Source of the DNA: Hyposmocoma kahamanoa | Taxonomy: Eukaryota; Arthropoda; Insecta; Lepidoptera; Cosmopterigidae | Assembly (NCBI RefSeq): GCF_003589595.1 | Contig: NW_020653409.1 | Coordinates: 2,274,466 to 2,338,465 of the forward strand | Length of the DNA stretch: 64,000 bases | Reading direction: 5' to 3' | Part shown: piece by piece, positions 45,828-58,700 of the stretch | How the letters are laid out: each line of letters opens with the position of its first letter | Position numbering within the stretch: position 1 is the stretch's first letter | Program-made: the position numbers and the translations under genes | Notes under the pieces: generated by a model | The model's input: the letters and a program-made list of their open reading frames with translations, nothing else | Databases searched by the model: none | What the model was told of the DNA's origin: nothing

Positions 45828-46940
45828 ACTTCAAAAAAGGAGTTTCTCAATTAAATTATATTTTTGTGTGTGTGTTTACGCGATCAGTCCGACATTTGTG
45901 AACCGATTTCAATGATTCTTTTATTGTTGGAGAGACGGTATCTAAGTAGTGGTTCAATTCAAATTTGAACAAAATATTCCATCTGTAAGGGTGGCAAATG
46001 AAGGGATGAATTGGGCTTAATGAATTTCACCCACTTTCCGTTAACCTATTTCAATAAAACTTGACACATAAATGTAATTTCAATGACAATAGAATGTTAT
46101 GTGGTGACCTAGAGCTATTCTGATGATGGAAATAGCAGACAGGTGAGAGGAACTCCTCAACAGTGTACATCTAGTATACAGCTATGTTTGGACTTATATG
46201 ATTCGTTTGGACGTGGACTTCCAATTTGTTTCAGTTAGAGGACAGCCAAAGCGGATAGATAAGCCGTCGTAAGTAAGAGGCCGTTTTTTAAATAAAAGTT
46301 ACATTAAATTTTAAAAAAAAGCTTTTTCTCGATATACAGTTTTTTTTATTGGGACAATATGTAGATACCCGCAAAGATAGGAGATACAGAGAACCTGTCT
46401 TAGGCACCATGAGTAAAACTGATTATATTTTTTTAGTATTGGTCGACTCAGTTTCATGTAAGGATCATTTCATTGTATTGGAAGAAAAAAATCGAAACAG
46501 CGGAATTTGTTCAAATTGAATAAAATGTTTTTTCGTACAAAATCAATGAAATTTACAATTTCTTTTTTTTTTCAATTAAGCTGGACAAAGTTTCTTGTAA
46601 AGATAACTTCATTGTATAAAAAGAACAAATCGGGGCAGCTGAAGTTGGTAAAATTGAATAATCTCAGTACAGAAAGTTTTATTGAAATCGGTTACCGGAA
46701 AGTGCGCAAACCCGGATTCATCCCCTAGTTCGCCACTATACGGGACTTGACACTGGAGATAATAAAAATCGGTTCTCACTACTCAAAGTATATTGAGAGA
46801 AAAACGCCGTGAATTGGATAATAGCAAAATCAACATGAAAATCGGTTCACAAATACCGGAGTTAGCGCGTAACATACATACAAAAAAAACATACAGGCGA
46901 TTTGTGAAACTCCTTCTATTTTGAAGGCGGTTAATAAAAT
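45828..46940. repeat. Repeat family P (AACCGACTTCAAAAA ends)
   Basis: Begins ACCGACTTCAAAAAAGGAG and ends CTATTTTGAAGGCGGTTAA, forming short inverted ends. The interior has GAACCGATTTCAATGATTCT and GGGTGGCAAATGAAGGGATG. Partial copies start at 12359, 41167, about 44265-44440 (minus), 53258 and 63905. Non-coding; class unknown, MITE-like or Helitron-like are both possible. Confidence 0.65.
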
Positions 46941-46949
46941 GTGATTAAT

Positions 46950-48900
46950 TTTGTAGCAAAAAAAATCTTATTATTAAATTTGACTAACTTCTGCGGTCCT
47001 GATTTTTCGTGCAATACAATAAAATGGGCTGTGGATGGTGATGACAATAAATAAAAAAAAGAAAACAAAAAAAAAAGAAATTGAGTCAATGTATATTAAA
47101 ACAATTTAAAAAAAAGATTTGATCGTTTCTAAGACAGTTTACTATAAAGTTCCGGATGTCCCCATACTGTCCCAGTTAAAAAAAACACACTGTACACACC
47201 ATCATTTAGTACTATGTCCTTAGTTCTGCTCTCGGAAGAAAGAAAGGCACTAACAGCGAATCCAAAGTCTTATAATATAATAGAACTAAGGGGTACAATT
47301 TTATAAACGGTTGTATTTTTTTGTTTTATTTACTACTGTACTGCTAGACTAGTTTACTTTAGTTACTTCCATAATATACTGTCCTGTGGTGTAAAGCGGC
47401 AGATATAAATTTAGGTATTTCCAAGATTTTGACAGTTCATAGCGGCCATGTTGTTGAGACTGCTTTTGTCAAATCTGTGTTTATTTTTCAGTCATTATAG
47501 ACAAATATGGCAAGTTACAGCGTCGAGCAACACGCGCAATTGACAAAAAATTATTATTAAATTGGGTGTTCTGTTGTGGCAACGACGCTAAATGTTAAAT
47601 TATTATTTGTTGTAATGAAATTTTGATTTTGATTTATGAAATAATTATTGTAATTAAATTCTATAATAAAGGCACAATACCGTACATTACCAAGCAAAAT
47701 AATTTGATTAGGAAATGAAACTATTTTTCCGGATTTAAATCGCGTATATTTGTTTTTTCAAACAAACCGACGTTTCGGGCCCTTTACAGGTCCCATGGTC
47801 ACGGTTGACACGGTTAACATAGTTTCATTTCCTATGTGTAACAATCGCGAAAACCTAAGAACTCGATAATTTGATTAGGTTTTTTAACTCATTAGAACTC
47901 AAAAGTATAAGACAATTGCCCTTTTTTATTATTATGCATTATGTTACTTAATTACGCGGCGTGTTACAATTTAGTTTTGCAAACCTAACAATGGCAATAT
48001 CGGAGTTGAATTCAGGGGCTTATCGATGCGTACAGACCTTCCTGGAAAGGTCAATGCGTTCCGATCAGATAACTCGTGATTACTATTAACTATTTATGAA
48101 TCATGGATAAGCCAATTCCTCTATGTAGACGATACGAGTACAAAAATTATAATATTTTTTTTTTACTTTTATAAGTTTAAAGATATTTCATTATAGTGGA
48201 AGGGTGACCAATTCACCTTAGCAAAGCTTTGCCTAGTAACAGCATTGTACAGAGTGCTGCTTCTAAATCGTACTTGGATCTAAATATTACTTCCGTTGTA
48301 TGTCGTAATTACAGAGTGACTCGCCGACTGGCAATGAATTATAGTCCACCGAAAAAAATATAGGACAGCCTTGGTTTAGACTGTATTCATGTTGTACGTT
48401 TTTATAATACCTTACAATGACAAATCTGCTTTGCATTTGACACCGACCTTAATGTCAATGGTGTAGACAATTAAATCTCAAGTTCAACGTGCTGTTAACA
48501 GTACTTTGACCTTTATATGCAATTATAGTACTGAAATTCAATCTTTACTTTGTGTTATTATTCAAATATGCATAAGATTATCAATAGTAATAGAACTTAA
48601 TGTTATTCAGAAAGACAGTATGGTAAGTACGAATTATTTTTATCATGGATATTAAAATAAAACAGGACAATAAAAATTACAAAAATATTTTACTTAGACA
48701 GTTATAAGTTATATTAAAACAATACATATAAAAGTAGCATCACGTTTGACTTACAACTAGGTGAACAATAAATAACAATTATCACGCTTGCGCAGTATAA
48801 GCAACACATGAACAGAACGAGAACAATTTTGTTCGAATATCTTTAATACCTGCAATACCTTTGTAAATTTTTCCTAGGACGTTTGAAAGTTCTTTTTAAA
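46950..48900. other. Intergenic, no gene
   Basis: AT-rich DNA downstream of the 604-aa trehalase, holding the inverted 184-bp element at 47711-47865 and no ORF of note. Confidence 0.4.
47711..47865 (-). mobile_element. Second copy of the 184-bp insertion element
   Basis: Inverted and internally shorter copy of the element at 21337 (AGGAAATGAAACTATTTTTC to CGCGAAAACCTAAGAACTCG). Flanked by ATAATTTGATTA at 47699-47710 and 47866-47877. One arm of the hairpin is deleted. Duplication length differs between copies (10 and 12 or more). Confidence 0.8.
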
Positions 48901-48901
48901 A

Positions 48902-50716
48902 TTACACTATAGTTACTGAAGGTGGTGTGTTGAAAACGATCCGCCGCGGCGCTGGCGCCGGCATACAAGGATCCTCAAGGTATTTCCGCACGCGCGAGGA
49001 TGACCGCCTGCACGGCTCCACAATCAAACTATCACCATACCTTTGCAAAAGCTCGAGAACCACTCCATTAGTCCACCCAAATCCATCCTGAACAGTATAC
49101 TCTCCTCCGCTACCCTCCTTGCCCGGTTTGAGCGCACAATACTTCTCAAACATCTTTTGAGTTTCACAATATCCTATGTAGTTCGAGCGCACCCAAGATT
49201 GCGCCTGTTCTCTAGCTAAAATCTTCGCCTCTTTATTCCCGCTTAATTCCAAACCACCGATTAAAATACTCTGTGAAGGAGACCACGCGTTAGGAAAGTC
49301 CCATTGCTGCTTCGAGTAGAACATTGATGATGGTACACCACCAGGGAAATTCAAAGCACCTGATGACAGTAAATATTTAACTAGACGTGCAGCGAATTTC
49401 TCCGCGTCAATAGTCTCAACGGCGCCGGCCCACAGCGGCGCCGCACAGCTGGGATAAAAATGCCTCCTTAGAGATTTTGCATTAATATCGTAGTCGAACC
49501 AGGAGCCCTCTATTTCATCCCACAATACATGCTCGATTGCCTTACGCCAATTGTATGCGTAATTCGACCACTTATAAGCCTTCTGCCCGTCCTTAAGTCG
49601 ACTGTACATGTCACTGGTAAGTTGCAGAGCTCCAGCAAAAATAGCGTTCAAATCAACAGGAAAAATTCTAGTCGCATGCACGTCGGTCAAATGTCCTGTA
49701 GTATTGCTGGCTGTGATGAACCATCTAGATGAGAAGTCCCATCCACTCTCCGCTGCGCTTTTCATTTCATGGTAAAAATCTTCACGTGCACGGGGTGGTA
49801 AATATTCAGCGTTGTTGTAATCTTCACGATACGACTCCGGACGAGGACCTCTACCATTTCTATCGGCGTAATAGCGCAACAATGTATACGTGTGTCCTTT
49901 AACGAAAACCGTTTGTTTTTTTGTATCCAACCAGTATCGTAACTCCTTTTCGACAGTGCCTATGTTTCGTCTCAACCATTTTAGGTCTTGTGTAAAATAA
50001 AAATAATTTGCCACCATGGCTGCTAGTAAAGGAGGTTGACTTCGACCTAAATAGTACAATCGACTGCCATTTGGAATATATCCGTAAGTTTCAACAAGAT
50101 GAAGCAAGTTCTCAATTACGCCTCTAGCTGTTTCTGGCATGTTACTGATGAGAAGTCCTCGCACAATCCAATACGTATCCCAGTAGTATAATTCCTTGAA
50201 CCGCCCGCCAGGAACAATGAACCCGTTTGGCACGTACAAGAAGCTGTAACGATCTGGATATTTACTCACGTCCTTGCTAACTTTCCGTCCTAGCTTTCCC
50301 CAAATTTGAACTACGCTTTTAGCAAATTGTCTTAAATTTGGATCTATGATTCTCTGAAACAACGGTGATTCGGGGGATCGACTAAAATCTGGCGGAATCC
50401 AAGGTTCAAGTTCATCTCCTTCTGTAAAATGTCCGTCCACAAACTCACGCAACTGCTCCAATGTCGGTTGTTGACCTGTTTTATTAAGTAACTTTGCAAA
50501 GTCGGCCAATGTTGCATTTTCTGAATACAATTGTTTGAGATCGACAAATGTTTTCGAATCGTTAAAAACACCCGCAAGTTGAACTTTACGTAAAAGTTCA
50601 CCGGTGCAGTAGATGGAGGAGTTGCAGATTGGAACGGCGAAAGCGTGAGTGTACGCTCCAAGGAGACCAAGCACTGGGTAGAGTGGCATAAAGCGGTGTA
50701 GCCGGCGTATCAGCAT
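48902..50716 (-). CDS. Treh: Trehalase (GH37) paralogue, 604 aa
   Basis: Second alpha,alpha-trehalase, homologous to the gene at 60694-62448 over its whole length and in the same orientation. Motifs: PGGRFKELYYWDTY (about 169-182), ESGWDF with candidate catalytic Asp327, QWDFPNAWSP (about 471-480), MFEKY with candidate Glu524, SGGEYTVQDGFGW (about 536-548), and arginines 172, 225 and 292. The start has a hydrophobic stretch after two Arg-rich turns (LYPVLGLLGAYTHAFA), consistent with a signal peptide; Met11 is an alternative start. No C-terminal membrane helix follows. The tail (after about 570) is Arg/Pro-rich and differs from the paralogue, so this is a soluble type and not the membrane-anchored Treh2. 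The coding region is a single exon. An ATGTAA start-stop lies in frame 15 nt before the ATG, and an out-of-frame upstream ORF overlaps the start. Confidence 0.96.
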   Translation of the reverse strand: MLIRRLHRFMPLYPVLGLLGAYTHAFAVPICNSSIYCTGELLRKVQLAGVFNDSKTFVDLKQLYSENATLADFAKLLNKTGQQPTLEQLREFVDGHFTEGDELEPWIPPDFSRSPESPLFQRIIDPNLRQFAKSVVQIWGKLGRKVSKDVSKYPDRYSFLYVPNGFIVPGGRFKELYYWDTYWIVRGLLISNMPETARGVIENLLHLVETYGYIPNGSRLYYLGRSQPPLLAAMVANYFYFTQDLKWLRRNIGTVEKELRYWLDTKKQTVFVKGHTYTLLRYYADRNGRGPRPESYREDYNNAEYLPPRAREDFYHEMKSAAESGWDFSSRWFITASNTTGHLTDVHATRIFPVDLNAIFAGALQLTSDMYSRLKDGQKAYKWSNYAYNWRKAIEHVLWDEIEGSWFDYDINAKSLRRHFYPSCAAPLWAGAVETIDAEKFAARLVKYLLSSGALNFPGGVPSSMFYSKQQWDFPNAWSPSQSILIGGLELSGNKEAKILAREQAQSWVRSNYIGYCETQKMFEKYCALKPGKEGSGGEYTVQDGFGWTNGVVLELLQRYGDSLIVEPCRRSSSRVRKYLEDPCMPAPAPRRIVFNTPPSVTIV

Positions 50717-50869
50717 GATGAGTTTTGCCGCTTACATCGAGCGCGGAAATACGCGCCGGCGAACGTAATTTGAGTACAAGCGCCGTGGGTCGAGGACAAA
50801 TGTCGCGGACGGAGTGACCGCATGGCATGCCTGCGACAGCTATTAAACCCTTCACGCGACCCATAACAA

Positions 50870-52080
50870 ATGCACATTACTGTGTCAATATGAGCTAGAC
50901 ATCGACGGCAGGCGGACGGTGAGTGTAAGAATACCGCTACATTCCAACGTTATCATGTCGCTAATGTAACACAGTTGTCGGTATAAAGCGTCCAAGATAC
51001 GCACGTTATAACTAGGTCACAATCAAGATTTTGTCCACAAATACTTATCAGCGTACGAAAAACTGGGGTAAATTATCGCAGAAAACACATGCTCGCCTCT
51101 TAGTAGAACTGTCAAACTGAATGAAAGTATAGTCACTTTAGAGTTATTATTATTTTTCTGTGTTACGGAAATATGGAGCTTGTCTATGCTTGCGCGATCC
51201 GAGCGCCACCAATGAGATCATCAGCTCAACAGGGCGCGAGGTAGAGTGCGCATGCGTGTAATGTAATTCGTTGCGTCACTCACAATACATTATGAAACGA
51301 ATTGCCCGCGTCCTCGCCCGTACTCGTGTGCGAAAGTTAGATAACGGTTTTAAAAATAATTTTGTTACTTTTAAAGTATATATGTAGCATGATGGATTTT
51401 AGCGAACTAACTGAAACTCAATACATTTTGGCTAATTAATTATTAGAACAATGTTATACAAAAGACAATTTGGGTTAATAAACATTGCATCGACTCTACA
51501 CCTACAAAAGACGTCAAGCAATGAATACAAAAGTGTATTTGCTACTGAGTCTCATTAAACAAATGCATTTCAAACGATAAGTTTTTTTTTATTTCATTGG
51601 ACGTTTGTATTTAATTTAGATGGTCGTAACCTTGGATGGTCTTACAAAGTTTAAGCCTTAGAAAAATTTCTAACCAACCTTATTCAAAGTATTAGTATTA
51701 CTGCGTTATTTGCTAAGCTACCGAAAACTTTTGCACAAATAAAAACACAGAACCAACCGAATAAAATACTGAAAGTTTGGAAAAATCTTGCTGACGTAAT
51801 AATACATACCTCAACTTAACTTAATTTGTGTTGTACCGAAAAGTATTGGTAGCCGTATTTATTTACCTAGGTATTATAAATTTAAAAACGACTTTAAACA
51901 TTTCATAAACTTTGGTGCTTGTTAATTAATGGTGACAACATAACAACTCTACTAAGAAATATTAAAATTTACTTGTAATCAATCAATTATAATCATTATA
52001 CTATATTATAATAATTATGAATGTAATGAAAAAAAAACTCTTAAAATTATATAATTTGACACTAAATGGATCGGGGCGGT
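50870..52080. other. Upstream region of the 604-aa trehalase
   Basis: Should contain the promoter. The first 150 bp upstream of the start codon are GC-rich compared with the rest; beyond about 51400 it becomes AT-rich and featureless. Confidence 0.4.
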
Positions 52081-52083
52081 TTA

Positions 52084-52305
52084 GTAGCAGTAGAGCGCCA
52101 AGCAGTAATGTCAGCATTACTGTGTTCCGGTTTTGAAGGGTAAGGGCGCTGGGGAAATTACAGGCACATGGTACTTGTTATGTCTCAGGGTGACGGGCGC
52201 AGTGGCAGTGCCCCTCAGATCTTTGCGATTTAAAGCTCTAAGTGACACTGCAACTGTTATGGACAGGCGTGTAGCTTACCATCAGGCACACGACTTGTTC
52301 GTCCT
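52084..52305 (+). repeat. Dispersed repeat L, copy with deletion of the second block
   Basis: GTAGCAGTAGAGC joins directly to GCCAAGCAGTAATGTCAGCA; the rest is complete to GACTTGTTCGTCC. Confidence 0.8.
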
Positions 52306-52309
52306 ATAT

Positions 52310-54040
52310 GCTCTAAGTAAGGTCCTGTCATTTGATATTATAAAAAAAAATTGTAGCCATTGTAGTCAGAGCTCGATAAAAAAATTTGTCAAAGTAGCAT
52401 CGCGTTCAGTTTCGGCGGGCCGAATGGTAATGGTTATTTTTATTAAAATCGAGTGTTAAAAAAGTAAATCTAAAACCAATAATATAATGTATCGGTTCCT
52501 GCAGCGTGATTTTTTTTTTTTAGAATATGTATATATTTTCGATTAGTTTGTATTTCTTCCGGAAGTTAGTAGGAATACATGGTATGGCGTAACGGGCTGG
52601 TGTCCGCAATTCATCGTCTCGTCAGGAGCCTATTTTACAGTATTTGTTTTTGGAATTGTTATCTGAATAAATTCTTGGTTGGGGCCAAACCACTTTTGCA
52701 CTGACAGCCTCAATTATAGTATATTTTATTTAAAAGATAGAACTTGGTATTGACCAAAAAGTGTTGTATTAAACATTTAGTAAAACTACGTTTGGTTTTA
52801 TATTTAAAGAATCAACGTAAGGTTGAAAGGAAAACATGAGGCTGGGTGATAGGATTTCTATCGACAGTGAACGAGTGTTTACCATTGCTAGCTTTCATGT
52901 TGCGAAATATTAAAGAACTATGCTTTGGAAATAGTCTAATAACCTTTGGTGCACAATCATATGGATTATCCATTGTATTGAGGAAATTCAGAACAAGTTT
53001 CTTTACAAAGTTTTTTTCATTTCATTTACCATACGATCTGCTATGCGGAAAGGTTAACTCATTTTAATATATTATTATTATCACAGCCTTCAATTTTTAT
53101 TACCAATATCTGTCCCTCATGTCGCAAATAAGCTTAAAAAACGTCTAGACAATCAGGTAGGCTGCATAATTATACAAACTTTTGCAATGGAATTGAGGAA
53201 AACCAACTATGGGAGGAGTTGTCTCCGCTTTACGCCATCTAAAGGATGATTTTTTTAACCGACTTCAAAAAATAAAGAGGTTTACGTTCGGCTGTATGTA
53301 AGTATGTTTTATGTATGTTGTCTGATTTCTCTGTCAATTGTAGACCGATTTTGAAATTTCTTTTTTTGTTTGTAAGGGTGCACTCTCGAGGTAGTCCCGT
53401 TATCACCAAGTCAGAATCTGATGAGGGGATTCCATGGAAATTGAGCGAAATCCTTAACTTGTATTGGCATGTACAGTGTATTCACCGATTTCTGTCTAGA
53501 AAATTGTGGAAAAATTTAGGTTCATTAAAATTATAGGTAATAATAGGTTTGGACCGGAATAGGTAACGTTGTAATTGTGTAAATAAACCATAAATGTAGA
53601 TAGATTGATTAATAAGTTATTACAATATTGTGTACAAAACGAAATAAGATAAAAATAAATAAAAAAAAGAATTACATACATTGTTATCGTTTGGATTAAA
53701 TCTCTGCTGTTTGTGGTTTTTGAAGTTGAATTATTTTTTTTTAATTGTGAATAGATATTTTTGTTTTTACAATTATCTTTAATTCAGTGTCACACATTTT
53801 TTTTTCATATTTGTAATAATTAAGCACTCATAACATTTCGACCAGGGCAGGCCAGAGTATTTAATCCCCAATTGGGGCTTTTCGTTTATTCAGTGCAAAT
53901 CTAACTAAATGTAACTATTATAGTCTAGTGTAACGAAAGCAGTACAGATTGGCGGACAAAAGAAATTCAAATGAAAATGTCGTTAATTCAATGTTTTTGA
54001 TTAACAATTAAAACTGACAATTATGATAAATTTATAGGGC
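52310..54040. other. Spacer between trehalases, left part
   Basis: No gene. A family P start lies at 53258; otherwise plain AT-rich sequence. Confidence 0.4.
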
Positions 54041-54268
54041 ATATGGGGGTGGGTTAGGGGGTGGGTTAGGGGATGGGTTAGGGCCTTCTCTTGACCGACC
54101 CCCTGACCGACCCCCTAACCAACCCCCTGACTGACCCCCTGACCGACTCCCTGACCGACCCACTGATCGACCACCTGACCGACCTCCTGACCGACCCCCT
54201 GGCCGACCCCCTGACCGCCCCCTGACCGAACACCTGACCGACCCCCTAACCCACCCCCTAACCCATAT
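54041..54268. repeat. 12-bp minisatellite (CCTGACCGACCC) with inverted G-rich arms
   Basis: A G-rich arm (three GGGTTAGGGGG-like units, 54041-54084) is followed by 12 to 14 units of CCTGACCGACCC and closes with two CCCTAACCCACCC units that are the inverse of the first arm. The array can fold back. The arms contain TTAGG, the insect telomere word, at irregular spacing. Confidence 0.9.
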
Positions 54269-54891
54269 TCATAATGACACTTTTATTCGGTACTTTCGGT
54301 TATAATTGTTAGTTTCAATTGTTTCTTAAAACTAAAAAAATTAAATGCTATTAAAATCAATTCAATTGAAATCAATTGATTTCAAAATGAATTGATTTTT
54401 TTATCTGATTGAATTTCTGATTGAAATTTAATTGACTGGCGCCCAATACTGGTCTTGGATTCGGAATGAATCGCGTGTAGTGCGCAAACGCGCTAACTTA
54501 ATACAGTAACGAGATTCTAGTGTGTACGCGTGAAACAGTCTTCATTCGCTGGAATGAGTATCTGGTTATCGTCAGCTCACTACGAACCGCACGCCTTCCG
54601 CTCGCGGCAAACTCACGTACCACGTACACACTATGATTTTTGGTAACATCACGCAACGGTTACTCGCTAGTGAGTATCCGGCTTAAGATGTAAGGTGATT
54701 GAATGTTAAATCGTGACTATCTACTTGTATTTTCCTTAACTTTGTACTGTTTAAAATGGTATTATTACTCTACTACTACCATTTGGTGTGGTACACGTAA
54801 TCATGTTTAAGTTTATAAAGTTATTAATAGATTCAGGCGTTACTTTGCGGAAGTCCTTGTTAATACAAATGGAAGTAAATTAATTTGCTAC

Positions 54892-55291
54892 NNNNNNNNN
54901 NNNNNNNNNNNNNNNNNNNNNNNNNNNNNNNNNNNNNNNNNNNNNNNNNNNNNNNNNNNNNNNNNNNNNNNNNNNNNNNNNNNNNNNNNNNNNNNNNNNN
55001 NNNNNNNNNNNNNNNNNNNNNNNNNNNNNNNNNNNNNNNNNNNNNNNNNNNNNNNNNNNNNNNNNNNNNNNNNNNNNNNNNNNNNNNNNNNNNNNNNNNN
55101 NNNNNNNNNNNNNNNNNNNNNNNNNNNNNNNNNNNNNNNNNNNNNNNNNNNNNNNNNNNNNNNNNNNNNNNNNNNNNNNNNNNNNNNNNNNNNNNNNNNN
55201 NNNNNNNNNNNNNNNNNNNNNNNNNNNNNNNNNNNNNNNNNNNNNNNNNNNNNNNNNNNNNNNNNNNNNNNNNNNNNNNNNNNNNNNNNNN
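54892..55291. other. Assembly gap (400 N)
   Basis: A run of 400 N between the two trehalase genes. Open frames spanning it are artefacts. Confidence 0.99.
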
Positions 55292-55489
55292 ACCATTTGT
55301 AACCTGGAGACGTAGCTTAGGATGCGTAGCGAGAGGTATTTTATAAATATAAACTGGGATAATCTTCAAAACTAGATATTTATTGTGTTTTATAATATAA
55401 TTACTTTTTGAGGCTACTTCTAGATAAATCTGTCATAGATTTCTCATAGATGGCGCTACGACTAAAAAGTCGTTGAAAGACCAAGTACA

Positions 55490-55720
55490 AAGACACGACG
55501 CAAGCACATAGAAGAATTCGTGAGGTCCGTTGGTTCGTTCCGTGGCTTAGTTGGTATAGCGTCTGACACGGTATGCAAGAAGACGTCGGTTCGAATCCGA
55601 CCGGATCGAAGGAATTTTTCCTGAGTGTTTTTTCTGAGTGTTCGATCTTTGTATTAATAATTATAACAAACTAGTGCAGTAATTTCACAAAAAATAATTG
55701 AATATCAATTCAATAAAAAT
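55490..55720 (+). repeat. tRNA-derived SINE family B, intact copy
   Basis: Head CAAGCACATAGAAGAATTCG, tRNA-like part with TGGCTTAGTTGGTATAGCG (box A) and GGTTCGAATCC (box B), then GACCGGATCGAAGG and an AT-rich tail ending TCACAAAAAATAATTGAATA. Not a functional tRNA: the anticodon region and acceptor pairing are not preserved. A minus-strand 3' fragment of the family lies at about 37305-37385. Confidence 0.75.
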
Positions 55721-55724
55721 TTAA

Positions 55725-58700
55725 TTAATTTTATAGTATTATGTTGAAATTTATACGAATTCACTTCAAGTAATAAGAGTTGTACAGATATATAGGTACA
55801 TACAAATATTAATATAAATATAATATATGTAAATGTGAAAATAGCTGTGTCTCTTGTTGGTAGTACTGACGTGCTGTAAGAAATGTATCGATGTTTCAAA
55901 TTTCTAGATTCCAACTAAACTCAAAGTAAACTCAGTTTCATAATCTCGAAAACCGATTTATACCAAAACCGTTATGCTTTCAAGGGATTTTGGTTGCTTA
56001 TTACAAAGAAAAGATTAAGTTAGTTTGTTTTTTAATATTCCTAAAATAATGTAAAAAATACATTTGGGATTACAAAAATTCGAGCAAATATTATTTCGGG
56101 CAAATGTATTTTCGGGCTTCTGATTGATAACTCCAAACAGTAAAACGAATACAACAATATTTTGTTAGTTATTTATTACTAACATTTAATAAAAAGTCAT
56201 TTTAAAAATAAGATGAACAGTGAATCAACTCTATAGTTTCTTTATTCTAAATCTAAATATTTCAATCGCTTGTGGTTCGAAAATTGAAATTAACGTAACG
56301 GGTCTTTTTCTGTGTTTTGCGCATGTCTTGTGCAGGATAAGAACAGTTAGCTATTTGGTTATTTTTATTGCTTATGTAATTCATGTTTATTGTGTGTATC
56401 GTACTCGTACATGTACTTTTTATTTTTTTCTTACAGTATGGCATATTTATGATGATTTATATTAAACAATTACAATTTATTTTCATTATTTATAATTTAT
56501 TACATTATTATTTAATATACAATACGACGGACAAATCAATTTGAATAAACTTCGTTACATAATCTGTCGATAAACATAGGAGCTAAAAGAGCGCGTCGCT
56601 TCTCTATAACGAAAAAACAGCGTCCATGAAGTATGCTGCATTTTTGTCTATAGTTGCCTGTTAGTAAATAGGGAACTTCATAGGCATGCTTATGTCAAAT
56701 GTTCGAATGTTTTGAAATATTTTATAAGTAATCATTGACTTACAAATAAATGGACGACGGGTCTAATACAAAAACCACGAAAAAAATGTCCCAAGTCAAC
56801 CTATTCGAAATTTAAATTGTAATGTCATCGCAGTATCGCGCTGTCAGTCGAACAAATGAAGACTAAAGCGGAGTTTGGCGCTCTGTATACGATTTTAGCG
56901 CCTTACAAGTGCGGACACTTTTTAGCGCGGACCCGACGTCCATATAATTGTAAGTCAATGTAAGTAATCGATAAATTGAATCAATGTGATCATTGTGAAA
57001 AAATGTCATAAAATAGAAAATTAGCAATTAATGTAAAAAGTAGGCTTATGTATGGAATGTAATTCCACCTTTGGCTAGACTGGATGCAGCAGAGATTTTG
57101 AGAAGACGACATGTTTCGTGGAGTGCTTCACGCGGTGAATTCGATAATGGAAATGAAAAAACATCGATTTGAAAGTAGTGTTTCTTGTGCGATAGTTTTT
57201 TGCGCTTGTATCTTGACAGAGGGGATTGCCTATCGATGACACGTCCAGTCGTATATGCTCTAAGTGGGGATGCCATGGAAATCGAAAAATGCATGTAAAG
57301 TTTGAGGTCGGTTTTTTTTTTCAATTATTAAAAAGATGTTTCTGTTTTTTGTGCCGCATATTTAAACCGTATTTAAGATCATTGAATACAAATAATAAAA
57401 AGGAAAAGATTACCCTAACACATTGACTTACACTAACAGCTGAATCTTATTGTCAAAAATGTCCCACATATATTCAAACAATTCGAAATCGACTTTAGCG
57501 ATTCGGAAATGATGCAATAAGTTACATAAGTCTATCAACTTTTGTGCAAAATTTTATTTCAAAATGACACATCTGTATTACAAGACTGTCGGAGCAAATT
57601 TAAATTCTATTTTATTGTATGTTAATAGTTATTTTTTATATAAGTGCGGAAAGTTAGTCATTTTTCACGAGACGCGAGACAAGTGAAAATGACAAATCCG
57701 CACGTGTATCAAACGACGTTTTTTAATACATTTGCGAAAAAACTACATTGAAAGTAAAATAAAACAGTATTTAAAAAAAACTCATTTTCTGCTAGTAAAT
57801 TAAAATAATGAAATACAATCACTGCAACCATTATTTAAAAGAAATATAGTTCTAACGTGCTGTTTTTGTTTATTTTCTGTAATATCGGTCCACCATACCA
57901 CTTTTCTTATTATGAAGTCCTGGTACTTTTGTTTAAACTTCTTTAGGAACCCGTGCACGGTAGTGAGATACAATTTATCTGTAATACATAAAACAAATAT
58001 ATACATAAAAATCTCGCCTGTCACCCATTCAGGGGTAGGCAGAAACCTCCACTCGATACGTTCATTATATAGTATTTGTAAATAAATATAAGTTTTAATG
58101 ACGAATGACTTACGTCACAAATATTAAATAAATATACAACTTCTTTAGTTCTGTGCTTAAGATTTGAAACAACAGTAAATTTAAAAAAAAATGGAAAAGT
58201 AAAAAGCACTAGTGCGAAAATTCCAACTTTCGGCACGATTTGTAGTGCGAAAAATACCACGTTTTGAGCAACTGTATTAAAAAAAATATTTCCACTATCT
58301 TTAGGGGAAAAGGAATATATTAATTAAGTTGCTATCTAATTGTGTCGGCAGTGTTGAGTGGATCCTTTTCCATACGCTACTGTAGCGTATACACATGACA
58401 ATAAGTCAAATTGTGTTGACTATTTAAAATTTGATAATGCTTGTTTCGTTACTTATTTTTCGTTTTTGTTTTACTTCTGCTTTTTCTTTTTTTTCTTTTT
58501 GTGTTGTGAAATTACAGTAAATGTTATCTATTTCTGAGATGTTAAAATCATAACAGTATCAAATTAATTGCCTCAATTGAAGTCGTCAGTTTTTGTTCTT
58601 TAACCTAATAATGACGTTAGCTCAAGTAGCTAAAGAAAACTTTACTACCAGCCCAAAAACCATAGGTTTAATTTTCTTGAGTTATAATTTTTTCTACAGT

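Noticed and set aside
50598..50864. 88-aa protein-coding gene overlapping the trehalase start
   Set aside because: No homology seen and it overlaps the coding start out of frame; kept only as a possible upstream ORF.
52133..52459. 108-aa plus-strand ORF (and similar frames at 7577, 15244, 23126, 43792)
   Set aside because: These are translations of dispersed repeat L; block order is conserved but the reading frame is not.
53876..53890. CCAATTGGGG-like palindrome as a regulatory site
   Set aside because: Single short palindrome with no gene beside it.
54860..55369. Three open frames of 138-169 codons
   Set aside because: They exist only because the N run in the assembly gap has no stop codons.
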